From: JAVWMQ01 sp036637375
GTDB lineage: Bacteria; Bacillota; Clostridia; Peptostreptococcales; Anaerovoracaceae
Assembly: GCA_036637375.1 (NCBI GenBank)
Contig: JAVWMQ010000047.1
Location: forward strand, 1 to 11,972
Length of the DNA: 11,972 bases
Direction: 5' to 3'
Shown: piece by piece, positions 1-7,457 of the stretch
How positions within the stretch are numbered: position 1 is the first letter of the stretch
Layout: each line of letters begins with the position of its first letter
Translations under genes and position numbers: made by a program
The notes under the pieces: generated by a model
Databases searched by the model: none
What the model saw: only the letters and a program-made list of their open reading frames with translations
Told to the model about the DNA's origin: nothing

Positions 1-42
1 CGAAGCAGTAAAATACTACTTCGCTATAAAGTCTAACTTATT

Positions 43-79
43 GGGGTCACATCAACATTAGTTGTGATGTGGCTCTTTT
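43..79 (+). terminator. Intrinsic terminator of an upstream plus-strand gene
   Basis: CACATCA (48-54) pairs with TGATGTG (65-71). The stem can be extended outward through G-U and G-C pairs to about 43/76, and TTTT plus further T-rich sequence follows on the plus strand. The T-tract lies on the right-hand side only, so it should stop transcription entering from the left edge. It sits 17 bases from the rodA stop codon, so the two units converge here. On the minus strand no U-run follows the hairpin, so it is a poor rodA terminator unless the stem alone suffices. A smaller hairpin at 1-23 (CGAAG/CTTCG outer arms) may be part of the same 3' region. Confidence 0.7.
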
Positions 80-95
80 GTGTATTTAATTTTGT

Positions 96-1211
96 TTATT
101 CTTTAATAAAGGCGATTCCTCTATTGGAGATTGCTATATTCAATATGAAACCTACAGCGATCATATTTGCAATTACAGAAGAACCTCCATAGCTGATGAA
201 TGGAAGGGTGATACCTGTTACAGGCATTAAACCCATGCACATTGCGATGTTTTCTAATATTTGGAATAAGAACATTCCAACGAATCCAATAACAACAAGG
301 CCGCCATAAAAATCCTTTGAATCAAAGGCTAACTTGGTAGTAGAAAATATGAACCAAGCATAAAGTCCTATTAATATAGCACCACCTAAAAAGCCGAACT
401 CTTCACATAAAACTGCAAATACAAAGTCTGAATTCATTACAGGCAAGAAATCTAAGTTCTTTTGTGTACCTTGGAATAATCCTTTGCCAAAAAAACCACC
501 TGATCCAATAGCAACCTTTGAATGCCAAACCTGATAGTTAGCATTAATGGATAGGTCGTTTGGATATAAAAATGCAGTAATTCTTAGTTGCTGGTATGGA
601 TCCAAGAATTTGTAAGCGATTGGCATTAAGATTACACCAACACCACATACTTTTGCAAATAGTTTTTTGTTTACTCCTGCAAATAAGACCATAGAAATCC
701 ACATTCCTACAAATACGGCAGCACTACCAAAGTCTTCTTTGAGTACAATCAATATTATTGGGGCTGCATATGCTACTGCTTTAGCAAATCCTTTTAAGTT
801 TCTAAGCTCGCCACTATGTTTGTTAAAGTAACTTGCTACAAGTAATACAAATGTGATTTTGACAATTTCTGATGGCTGAAAAGTTGTAAAACCCAAATCA
901 ATCCAAGATTTAGCGCCGAACTGTTCGACACCAAGACCAGGTATCATAGGTGTTAGCAAAAATAAAACAGAGCCTATGTAGAGTGGTTTTTTCATTTCCT
1001 CAAATATTGAATAATCCATGTGTATGATAACGAAAACGGCGATAAAGCCTAAAATATAAGCAATTGTTTGCACAATTACCGTTCTAGAAATAACAATTCC
1101 GTTGTCATAGGAGGTTGTTAGCATCATTAGTATACTAATAAATGCAAAAGCAACAGGCAGTAATAGCAACGGTTTGCTGATGTTTTTAAAAAGTTTATTA
1201 AAATAGTTCAT
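96..1211 (-). CDS. rodA: RodA-type SEDS peptidoglycan glycosyltransferase
   Basis: This 371-residue polytopic membrane protein of the SEDS (RodA/FtsW/SpoVE) family polymerises lipid II into glycan strands with a partner class B penicillin-binding protein, normally for cell elongation. About ten hydrophobic segments are visible. Family signatures are GAKSWIDLG (99-107, with the conserved Trp103), FQPSEIVKI (111-119), KEDFGSA (158-164, a variant of the usual QPDLGTA), FLPVMNSDFVF (255-265, with the family's conserved Asp at 262) and the C-terminal PVTGITLPFISYGGSS (330-345). The length and the FQPSE motif fit RodA better than the longer FtsW. The ATG at 1211 is preceded on its strand by an AAGGGA-type ribosome binding site and a good promoter. 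It is divergent from rny. FtsW or SpoVE function is not excluded by sequence alone, because no mreBCD or division genes are nearby. Confidence 0.9.
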   Translation of the reverse strand: MNYFNKLFKNISKPLLLLPVAFAFISILMMLTTSYDNGIVISRTVIVQTIAYILGFIAVFVIIHMDYSIFEEMKKPLYIGSVLFLLTPMIPGLGVEQFGAKSWIDLGFTTFQPSEIVKITFVLLVASYFNKHSGELRNLKGFAKAVAYAAPIILIVLKEDFGSAAVFVGMWISMVLFAGVNKKLFAKVCGVGVILMPIAYKFLDPYQQLRITAFLYPNDLSINANYQVWHSKVAIGSGGFFGKGLFQGTQKNLDFLPVMNSDFVFAVLCEEFGFLGGAILIGLYAWFIFSTTKLAFDSKDFYGGLVVIGFVGMFLFQILENIAMCMGLMPVTGITLPFISYGGSSVIANMIAVGFILNIAISNRGIAFIKE

Positions 1212-1229
1212 TCTTTCCCTTTCAGTACC

Positions 1230-1259
1230 TTGACATATTTATATAAAACACATTATAAT
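1230..1259 (+). promoter_or_regulatory. Predicted sigma-A promoter of rny
   Basis: A perfect TTGACA (1230-1235) is followed by an 18-base spacer and a perfect TATAAT (1254-1259). Transcription would start near 1266 and give an AT-rich leader of about 100 bases. A second TATAAT at 1283-1288 lacks a convincing -35 and is less likely. The -10 is shared with the rodA promoter through the palindrome ATTATAAT (1252-1259). Confidence 0.65.
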
Positions 1260-1280
1260 ATCATAGTATGATTATATCAA
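1252..1280 (-). promoter_or_regulatory. Predicted sigma-A promoter of rodA
   Basis: Read on the minus strand, TTGATA (1280-1275) is followed by a 17-base spacer and a perfect TATAAT (1257-1252). Transcription would start near 1245 and leave a leader of about 34 bases before the rodA ATG. The -10 box overlaps the -10 box of the opposing rny promoter. Confidence 0.65.
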
Positions 1281-1367
1281 GTTATAATCAAAAGTAATGC
1301 AAAAAATTGTTTAATTTTAAATTATAGATATTTAAAAATTAATAGACTAACGAGAGGAGGAGGCTAT

Positions 1368-2909
1368 ATGAACGTAGCAATTACAGTAATTGTTGCTATG
1401 GTTGCAATTGCCATTGGAATATTAGTAGGATACTTACTAAGAAAAACAATAGGTGAGAAAGCTATAGGCAGCGCAGAACAAAAAGCAAGAAATCTGATTT
1501 TAGATGCTGAGCACAGATCAGAAACAATCAAAAAAGAAATTGAAATTGAAGCAAAAGAGTCGGCTTTACAATTAAAAAATGAAGCAGAAAAAGAAATTAA
1601 AGAGAGAAGAAATGAAATCTCTAAGTCTGAAAACAGATTAATCCAAAAGGAGGAATCTATTGATAGGAAACTAGAGAACATTGAGAGAAAAGAACAAAGC
1701 ATTACAGACAAAGAAGAAGATATTGCAAAGAAGAGAAAATCGCTAGAGGAACTTCACCAAAAGCAAGTTGAGGAACTAGAAAAGATATCAGGATATACAA
1801 AAGAGGAAGCAAAAGACATTTTGTTATCTAGTATAGAAAGTGATATTAAAGTAGAAGCTTCAATGATCATTAAGGAAGTAGAAACTAGAACAAAAGAAGA
1901 AGCAGATAAAAAAGCAAAAGAAATTATTGTCGGTGCAATACAAAGATGTGCAGCAGATCATGTTACAGAAAGTACGGTATCAGTTGTAGCATTACCAAAC
2001 GAAGAAATGAAGGGTAGAATCATTGGTAGAGAAGGTAGAAACATTCGTGCTATTGAAACTGCAACTGGAATTGAATTGATAATTGATGATACGCCAGAAG
2101 CTGTTATATTATCTGGATTTGATCCGATTAGAAGAGAAATTGCGAAATTAACATTAGAAAAATTGATAGTAGACGGAAGAATCCATCCAGCAAGAATTGA
2201 AGAGATGGTTTCAAAATCAGAGAGAGAGATAAAGGCTATTATTAAAGATGCTGGGGAGCAAGTAACATTTGATGTTGGAATACATAACTTGCATCCAGAG
2301 TTAGTAAAACTGTTAGGTAGACTTAAATATAGAACTTCATATGGACAGAATGTATTACAGCATTCAGAAGAAGTTGCAGAACTAGCAGGATTAATGGCCG
2401 GTGAACTAGGAATGGATGTGGCGTTAGCTAAGAGAGCAGGGCTACTTCATGATATAGGTAAAGCACTTGATCACGAAAAAGAAGGAACTCATGTAGAAAT
2501 TGGTATGGAGGTTCTAAAAAAATACAAGGAATCTCAAGCAGTAATTGATGCAATGAAATCTCATCATGGTGATTATGAACCGACAACTATGGAAGCTATT
2601 TTAATAGCAGCAGCAGACGCTTTATCAGCAGCAAGACCAGGAGCTAGGAGAGAGACTCTAGAGACATACATTAAGAGGCTTGAAGCCCTAGAAGAAATAG
2701 CAAATACAACTGAAGGTGTTGAGAAATCATTTGCCATTCAGGCTGGCAGAGAGATCAGAATTATTGCTAAACCTGATCAGATTAAAGATGAAGAAATGCC
2801 ATACTTGGCTAGAGAAATTTCTAAAAAAATTGAAGAAGAATTAAACTATCCAGGTCAGATCAAAGTAAATATTGTACGAGAAACTCGTGCTGTAGATTAC
2901 GCAAAATAA
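1368..2909 (+). CDS. rny: Ribonuclease Y (membrane-anchored endoribonuclease)
   Basis: RNase Y starts bulk mRNA decay and processes transcripts in Firmicutes, and forms part of a membrane-associated degradosome-like assembly. The 513 residues match the usual size of about 510-520. Domains in order are an N-terminal transmembrane helix (about 3-23), a long charged Lys/Glu-rich coiled coil (about 28-185), a KH RNA-binding domain with the GRIIGREGRN loop (217-226), and an HD hydrolase domain with His332, the HD pair His361-Asp362 in LLHDIGKA, and His399-His400. The C-terminal part continues through AADALSAARPGARRET, a typical RNase Y signature. The ATG has a very strong GAGGAGGAGG ribosome binding site ending four bases upstream. 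It probably has its own promoter and is followed by a hairpin, so it may be largely monocistronic. Confidence 0.97.
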   Translation: MNVAITVIVAMVAIAIGILVGYLLRKTIGEKAIGSAEQKARNLILDAEHRSETIKKEIEIEAKESALQLKNEAEKEIKERRNEISKSENRLIQKEESIDRKLENIERKEQSITDKEEDIAKKRKSLEELHQKQVEELEKISGYTKEEAKDILLSSIESDIKVEASMIIKEVETRTKEEADKKAKEIIVGAIQRCAADHVTESTVSVVALPNEEMKGRIIGREGRNIRAIETATGIELIIDDTPEAVILSGFDPIRREIAKLTLEKLIVDGRIHPARIEEMVSKSEREIKAIIKDAGEQVTFDVGIHNLHPELVKLLGRLKYRTSYGQNVLQHSEEVAELAGLMAGELGMDVALAKRAGLLHDIGKALDHEKEGTHVEIGMEVLKKYKESQAVIDAMKSHHGDYEPTTMEAILIAAADALSAARPGARRETLETYIKRLEALEEIANTTEGVEKSFAIQAGREIRIIAKPDQIKDEEMPYLAREISKKIEEELNYPGQIKVNIVRETRAVDYAK

Positions 2910-2921
2910 TATTACTAAAAG

Positions 2922-2945
2922 AGGGGTAGCTGTTGCTACCCCTTT
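2922..2945 (+). terminator. Strong hairpin between rny and the cysteine desulfurase gene
   Basis: GGGGTAGC (2923-2930), loop TGTT, and GCTACCCC (2935-2942) form a perfect 8-bp GC-rich stem that an A-T pair extends. Only TTT then AATAT follows, so the U-tract is short and termination is probably partial. The downstream ATG is only 14 bases beyond, leaving no room for a promoter between. Transcripts of the next genes must therefore pass through the hairpin, or start upstream of it. Confidence 0.6.
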
Positions 2946-2959
2946 AATATGGAGAGATT

Positions 2960-4066
2960 ATGTTTATATATTTAGATAATAGTTCAACAACAAGACAATA
3001 CAAAGAAGTTACAGAGATTATGATTAGATGCATGAATGATGATTTTGGAAATCCATCATCACTTCACAAGATGGGATTGACTGCAGAAAACCATATCAAA
3101 ACAGCACGAAAACAGTTGGCAGCTAGTCTTAATGCTATGCCAGAGGAAATAGTTTTTACATCAGGAGGAACAGAAAGCGACAATGCTGCGATTTTTTCTG
3201 TTGCTGAAACAAATAAACGAAGAGGGAATAAGTTAATAACAAGTCAAGTAGAACATCCGGCGGTTTTAGAGGCTTTTGCAAAGCTTGAAAAACAAGGTTT
3301 CAAAGTTACATATCTGCCTGTTGATAAAGAATGTAAAATAAAAATTGAAGATTATATGGCTGCAATAGATGAGGAAACAATATTAACTTCAATTATGACC
3401 GTAAATAATGAGGTTGGAACAATTATGCCAATTGGAGAACTTTATAAGCTTAAACAAAAAAGTGTTTTTCATACAGATGCAGTTCAAGGCTTTGGTAAAG
3501 TTACTATTCCAAAAGTTGATATGATTAGTGTTAGTGGACATAAAATTCATGGACCTAAGGGTATTGGTGCGTTGTATATCAAAAAGGATATGAACTTTAA
3601 ACCATTAATCTTAGGTGGAGGACAAGAAAGAGGGTATAGGTCGGGAACGGAAAATGTACCTGCCATAGCTGGGTTTGGAAAAGCTGCAGAAATGAAAAAA
3701 GATATTGGGAATATAAAGGACTACCTACTAAATGGTCTTATAAATGAAGTTAAGGATATAAAAGTAAACAGTCCAGAAGATGGTGTTTCAAACATTTTGA
3801 ACATTTCATTTTTGGGGACAAGAAGTGAAGTTATTCTTCACACTCTTGAGCAAGAGGGTATTTTTGTATCATCAGGTTCAGCATGTTCTTCTCACAAAAA
3901 GGGTGGTAGCCATGTGTTAAAAGCAATGGGGCTTAGAAATGAAGAAATCGAATCTGCAATTAGATTTAGCTTCAGTGAATTTAATAAAATTGATGAAATG
4001 GATTATGTAATTGATAAAGTCAAATCGGCAGTAACTAGGTTTAGGAAACTAGGAAGTTTTAGATAA
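2960..4066 (+). CDS. Cysteine desulfurase, NifS/IscS family (ThiI partner)
   Basis: This PLP-dependent enzyme removes sulfur from L-cysteine as a protein-bound persulfide, giving alanine. The 368 residues show the class V aminotransferase fold. Visible signatures are YLDNSSTT (4-11), TSGGTESDN (67-75), EHP (98-100), HTDAVQ (171-176, with Asp173 and Gln176 contacting PLP), SGHKIHGPKG with the Schiff-base Lys195, RSGTEN (227-232), and the active-site loop SSGSACSS with the persulfide Cys309. All key residues are present. It lies 16 bases upstream of thiI, and in Bacillus subtilis the dedicated desulfurase NifZ is paired with ThiI in the same way. The inferred role is therefore sulfur donation to ThiI for tRNA 4-thiouridine, rather than general Fe-S assembly, as no iscU or suf gene is adjacent. 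The ribosome binding site is GGAGAG (2951-2956), close to the ATG. Confidence 0.93.
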   Translation: MFIYLDNSSTTRQYKEVTEIMIRCMNDDFGNPSSLHKMGLTAENHIKTARKQLAASLNAMPEEIVFTSGGTESDNAAIFSVAETNKRRGNKLITSQVEHPAVLEAFAKLEKQGFKVTYLPVDKECKIKIEDYMAAIDEETILTSIMTVNNEVGTIMPIGELYKLKQKSVFHTDAVQGFGKVTIPKVDMISVSGHKIHGPKGIGALYIKKDMNFKPLILGGGQERGYRSGTENVPAIAGFGKAAEMKKDIGNIKDYLLNGLINEVKDIKVNSPEDGVSNILNISFLGTRSEVILHTLEQEGIFVSSGSACSSHKKGGSHVLKAMGLRNEEIESAIRFSFSEFNKIDEMDYVIDKVKSAVTRFRKLGSFR

Positions 4067-4082
4067 AGAGGAGTGTTAATTA

Positions 4083-5267
4083 ATGGAAGATAAGAAGGTA
4101 TACATCGTTAGATGTGGTGAGGTAGCATTAAAAGGTCAAAATAAACCATATTTTGAAAAAATGCTTGTTGAAAGAATAAGAAAACTTTTAAAGAAGTTTG
4201 ATGGTGTAAAAGTTAATAGGCATGAAGGTCTTATTTTTGTAAGGACACCAAAGGAATTAGAAAAAGATTTGGTAATAAAAGAAATTTCAAAAGTTTTTGG
4301 AGTTGCATCAATAAGCCCAGCTGTTGAAATTGAATCTAACATGGAAGATATATACGAAGCATCAGTAAAATATATGATGGAATTAATTGACGAAAAGGGC
4401 ATCAAAACTTTTAAGGTAGATGCTAAGAGAGCTGACAAGAATTTTCCAGTGAAATCACCAGAAATCGCAAGGCAAGTTGGTGGAGCAGTATTAAAGGGAT
4501 GTAAAGTTTTAAAGGTTGATGTTCACAATCCAGAGGTTTATTTATTTGTTGATGTTAGAAGAGAAAAGACATACATCTATCAGCAAAAAATTGCAGGATT
4601 TGGCGGACTTCCGTTAGGGACTAATGGTAAGGGTCTAGTTTTGCTTTCTGGAGGAATAGACAGCCCTGTAGCGGCCTTCTTGATGGCCAAGAGAGGAATG
4701 CTAGTTGAGGCAATTCACTTTCATTCATATCCTTATACAAGTGAGCGAGCACAGCAGAAGGTTGAAGACCTTGCTAGTCAGATTGCAATTTATTGTAGCA
4801 GATTTAAAATGCATGTAATTAACTTACTTCCAATACAAGAAGAAATCGTAAAAAATTGTAATGAAGATGAAACAACAATACTTGTAAGACGCTTTATGAT
4901 GAAAATTGCAGAAAAAGTTGCAGAAAAATACGATTGTAAAATGTTAATTACAGGAGAAAGCTTAGGACAGGTTGCAAGTCAGACAGCAGAATCTATAGTT
5001 GTTACAGATGCTGCAGTGACAATGCCTGTTATGAGACCACTTATCGCTATGGATAAGGTGGATATTATGGATATTGCAAAAGAAATAGAAACTTATGATA
5101 CTTCAATTTTACCATATGAAGATTGTTGTACAGTATTTTTACCAAAGCATCCTGTCACAAAACCTAAACTTGACAAGATACTTGAATCAGAGGGTAAATT
5201 AGATGTAGAGAAATTAGTTAATGATGCGGTAGATTCACTAGAAACTATTGATATTTATCCTAGATAA
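4083..5267 (+). CDS. thiI: tRNA 4-thiouridine synthase / thiamine sulfurtransferase ThiI
   Basis: ThiI adenylates U8 of tRNA and inserts sulfur to make 4-thiouridine. In some bacteria it also supplies sulfur for the thiamine thiazole ring. The 394 residues contain an N-terminal ferredoxin-like region (about 1-60), a THUMP RNA-binding domain (about 62-168, including VDVHNPEVYLFVDVR) and a PP-loop ATP pyrophosphatase domain with the SGGIDSP loop (189-195). The conserved cysteine pair in PYEDCCTVF (Cys348-Cys349) is also present. The protein stops at the length of the Gram-positive form and lacks the C-terminal rhodanese domain of the Escherichia coli enzyme. Sulfur is therefore presumably delivered directly from the upstream desulfurase, with which it forms an operon. 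The ribosome binding site AGAGGAG (4067-4073) begins right after the previous stop codon. No GC-rich terminator follows; only a weak AT stem can be drawn at 5271-5299. Confidence 0.96.
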   Translation: MEDKKVYIVRCGEVALKGQNKPYFEKMLVERIRKLLKKFDGVKVNRHEGLIFVRTPKELEKDLVIKEISKVFGVASISPAVEIESNMEDIYEASVKYMMELIDEKGIKTFKVDAKRADKNFPVKSPEIARQVGGAVLKGCKVLKVDVHNPEVYLFVDVRREKTYIYQQKIAGFGGLPLGTNGKGLVLLSGGIDSPVAAFLMAKRGMLVEAIHFHSYPYTSERAQQKVEDLASQIAIYCSRFKMHVINLLPIQEEIVKNCNEDETTILVRRFMMKIAEKVAEKYDCKMLITGESLGQVASQTAESIVVTDAAVTMPVMRPLIAMDKVDIMDIAKEIETYDTSILPYEDCCTVFLPKHPVTKPKLDKILESEGKLDVEKLVNDAVDSLETIDIYPR

Positions 5268-5368
5268 ACTAATTTTTCATAAAATCTCTTGAAAAAATTA
5301 ATAAATTTGAACAAAAAGTTAAAAACCACTTGCAAAAAAGGGGAAAAAATGTTTCAATAGTAACGTAG

Positions 5369-5386
5369 TTGTTATAAAAATAACAA
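5369..5386 (+). promoter_or_regulatory. Predicted Rex operator upstream of bcd-etfBA
   Basis: The 18-base element reads TTGTTATAAAAATAACAA. It lies inside a perfect 9-bp inverted repeat (5367-5375 and 5380-5388) around AAAA. The clostridial Rex consensus, recalled as TTGTTAANNNNTTAACAA, is matched at 12 of its 14 specified positions, and the two deviations are symmetric. Rex is released from DNA by NADH and is known in Clostridia to control acyl-CoA dehydrogenase/Etf, hydrogenase and fermentation genes, which fits the gene behind it. The rex gene is not in the window. The element could instead be a hairpin in the leader transcript, but it has no GC stem and no U-tract typical of a terminator. 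Confidence 0.6.
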
Positions 5387-5403
5387 CTGACATTATTTAC
5401 TGT

Positions 5404-5434
5404 GTACAATTTTAAGTACGATAAAATTGAGTAC
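5404..5434 (+). repeat. Imperfect inverted repeat in the bcd leader
   Basis: GTACAATTTTA (5404-5414) is inverted as TAAAATTG plus a two-base interruption plus TAC (5422-5434). GTAC occurs three times (5404, 5416, 5431). The left arm contains TACAAT (5405-5410), a 5/6 match to a -10 box, but no good -35 lies 16-18 bases upstream. A weaker alternative promoter is TTGCAA (5330-5335), a 17-base spacer and TTCAAT (5353-5358), which would place the Rex site just after the start of transcription. The bcd promoter is therefore not settled. Confidence 0.35.
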
Positions 5435-5463
5435 CGTTTATTAATTTTTAAGGAGGCATTTAC

Positions 5464-6603
5464 ATGAACTTTCAACTAACTAAAGAACAAGAATTTGTTA
5501 GAAAAATGGTAAGAGAGTTTGCACTAACTGAAGTTGAACCAATTGCGGCTGAGGTAGATGCAGAACACAGATTTCCTGAAGAAACTGTAGAAAAGATGGC
5601 AAAGTACGGGCTATTGGGAGTACCATTCCCTGCAGAATTTGAAGGAGCTAACGCTGACCATATTTCTTACGCTATCACTGTAGAAGAATTATCTAGAGTT
5701 TGCGCTACAACTGGAGTAATTTGCTCTGCACATACATCACTATGCGCATGGCCAATTTTCAATTATGGAACAGATGAACAGAAGGCTAAATATCTTCCAG
5801 ACTTATGCTCAGGAAGAAAGTTAGGAGCTTTTGGATTAACTGAACCAAATGCAGGAACAGATGCAAGCGGACAGCAAACTAGAGCAGAAGACAAAGGTGA
5901 TCACTGGTTATTAAATGGAGCAAAAGTTTTCATTACTAACGGTGGATACGCAGATACATTCTGTGTAATGGCTATGACAGACAAATCAAAAGGAACAAGA
6001 GGAATCTCTGCGTTCATCGTAGAAAAAGATGACGAAGGATTCTCAATTGGCAAAACTGAAGACAAACTAGGTATCTGCGGTTCATCAACAACAGAACTTA
6101 TTTTCCAGAATTGCAAAATTCCAAAAGATAGACTTCTTGGAGATATTGGAGCAGGATTTAAAATTGCTATGGCGACACTAGATGGTGGACGTATAGGAAT
6201 TGCATCTCAGGCTTTAGGTATTGCTCAGGGAGCTCTTGACGTAACAGTTGAATACATGAAGGCAAGAAAACAGTTTGGTAAGAGATTATCACAATTCCAG
6301 GCTCTTCAGTTTGAAGTTGCTAATATGGCTACACAGATTGAAGCTGCAAGACTGCTTGTTTACAAAGCAGCGGATTGTAAAGATAAGCACCTTCCATACA
6401 GTGTGAATGCCGCAATGGCAAAATTATTTGCTGCCGAAACTGCAATGTACGTAACTACTAAAGCTGTACAGCTACATGGTGGATACGGTTACACTAAGGA
6501 TTATCCGGTAGAAAGAATGATGAGAGACGCTAAGATTACTGAAATTTACGAAGGAACTTCAGAAGTTCAGAAAATGGTAATCGCAGGCGCAGTATTTAAA
6601 TAA
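5464..6603 (+). CDS. bcd: Acyl-CoA dehydrogenase, butyryl-CoA dehydrogenase type
   Basis: This FAD enzyme in anaerobes reduces a short enoyl-CoA such as crotonyl-CoA, using electrons from EtfAB. The 379 residues match the family length. Segments include the N-terminal helical domain (1 to about 115), the FAD-contacting GLTEPNAGTDASGQQ (about 124-138), FITNGG (about 156-161), the LDGGRIGIASQALGIAQGA helix, KAVQLHGGYGYTKDYPVERMMRDAKI, and YEGTSE with the catalytic base Glu363. Aligned from its C-terminus, Glu363 is equivalent to Glu367 of Megasphaera butyryl-CoA dehydrogenase. The C-terminal third closely resembles recalled Clostridium Bcd sequences. Glutamine is mostly CAG, as in the etf genes and unlike the flanking genes, suggesting high expression. 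An AAGGAGG site lies seven bases before the ATG, and etfB follows in 19 bases. The substrate is inferred; a caffeyl-CoA reductase-like role is possible. Confidence 0.9.
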   Translation: MNFQLTKEQEFVRKMVREFALTEVEPIAAEVDAEHRFPEETVEKMAKYGLLGVPFPAEFEGANADHISYAITVEELSRVCATTGVICSAHTSLCAWPIFNYGTDEQKAKYLPDLCSGRKLGAFGLTEPNAGTDASGQQTRAEDKGDHWLLNGAKVFITNGGYADTFCVMAMTDKSKGTRGISAFIVEKDDEGFSIGKTEDKLGICGSSTTELIFQNCKIPKDRLLGDIGAGFKIAMATLDGGRIGIASQALGIAQGALDVTVEYMKARKQFGKRLSQFQALQFEVANMATQIEAARLLVYKAADCKDKHLPYSVNAAMAKLFAAETAMYVTTKAVQLHGGYGYTKDYPVERMMRDAKITEIYEGTSEVQKMVIAGAVFK

Positions 6604-6622
6604 ACAAAGGAGGAAATGACAA

Positions 6623-7435
6623 ATGGCATTTAATATACTTGTATGTGCAAAACAGGTACCTGATACAAATGAAATTAAAATCAACCCTAAAACAGGCACA
6701 TTAATCAGAGATGGCGTTCCAAGCATCCTAAACCACGACGATGCAAACGCTCTAGAAGAAGCTTTAAGAATCAAAGACATGAAAGACGACGTTCATGTTA
6801 CAGTAGTAACTATGGGACCTCCACAGGCTCAGGATATGTTACTAGAATGTTTAGCTATGGGAGCTGACGAAGGTGTTCTTATTAGTGATAGAGCTGTTGG
6901 CGGATCTGATACATGGGCAACATCAAATGCACTTTCAGCTACAATCCTAAGAGCTGAAAAAGAAATTGGCAAATTTGACTTAATCTTTGCTGGAAGACAG
7001 GCTATCGACGGAGATACTGCTCAGGTAGGACCTCAGATCGCAGAAAAACTAGACCTTCCACAGGTTACATATGTAGAAGAATTCGAAATTGCTGATAACA
7101 TGAAAGACATTACAGTAAAAAGAAATCTTGAAGATGGATATGAAATCATCAAAATTCAGACTCCTTGCATGCTAACAGCTATCAAAGAGCTTAATACTCC
7201 AAGATATATGTCAGTACCTGGAATTTACAGTGCTAGCAAGAAACCTATCCACGTTTGGAGTGCTGCAGATGTAGAAGTAGACTTAACAACTGTTGGTCTT
7301 GACGCATCTCCTACAAACGTATTCCGTTCATTCACACCTGCTCCAAAGGGCAAAGGCGAAATGATCGAAGGTCACAGTGATGCTGAAATCGCTGAAAAGC
7401 TACTTATCGGCCTAAAAGGCAAGCACGTAATCTAA
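6623..7435 (+). CDS. etfB: Electron transfer flavoprotein beta subunit
   Basis: EtfB pairs with EtfA. In bifurcating complexes it holds the FAD that takes hydride from NADH and splits the electron pair. The 270 residues are typical. The N-terminus LVCAKQVPDT (6-15) and the segment IKINPKTGTLIRDGVPSILN (18-37) have the extended form that I associate with bifurcating Etfs of anaerobes. The nucleotide-binding segment AGRQAIDGDTAQVGPQ (123-138) is intact, and the C-terminal arm (about 195-270) that wraps around EtfA is full length. It starts 19 bases after bcd with an AAGGAGG site (6607-6613), so it is co-transcribed. The assignment to the family is secure. Bifurcation is inferred from sequence style and from its partner. 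Confidence 0.95.
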   Translation: MAFNILVCAKQVPDTNEIKINPKTGTLIRDGVPSILNHDDANALEEALRIKDMKDDVHVTVVTMGPPQAQDMLLECLAMGADEGVLISDRAVGGSDTWATSNALSATILRAEKEIGKFDLIFAGRQAIDGDTAQVGPQIAEKLDLPQVTYVEEFEIADNMKDITVKRNLEDGYEIIKIQTPCMLTAIKELNTPRYMSVPGIYSASKKPIHVWSAADVEVDLTTVGLDASPTNVFRSFTPAPKGKGEMIEGHSDAEIAEKLLIGLKGKHVI

Positions 7436-7457
7436 ATAAAGGAGGAGGAAATACGAA

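Noticed and set aside
1..36. Possible C-terminal tail of an upstream plus-strand gene
   Set aside because: Frame 1 ends at a TAA (34-36) seven bases before the terminator, and frame 2 ends at TAG (58-60) inside it. Eleven or so codons cannot identify a protein or decide the frame.
1364..1711. Minus-strand open frame of 115 codons opposite the start of rny
   Set aside because: It is antisense to the Lys/Glu-rich coiled coil of RNase Y, which produces Phe/Ser-rich pseudo-protein; no convincing independent gene signal.
5271..5299. Terminator after thiI from AATTTTTCA pairing with TGAAAAAATT
   Set aside because: The stem is almost entirely A-T, has a bulge and a loop of about ten bases, and no U-tract follows.
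5269..5475. Minus-strand open frame of 68 codons in the thiI-bcd gap
   Set aside because: It covers the Rex-like site and the bcd ribosome binding site, and the translation has no recognisable features; a regulatory gap explains the stretch better.
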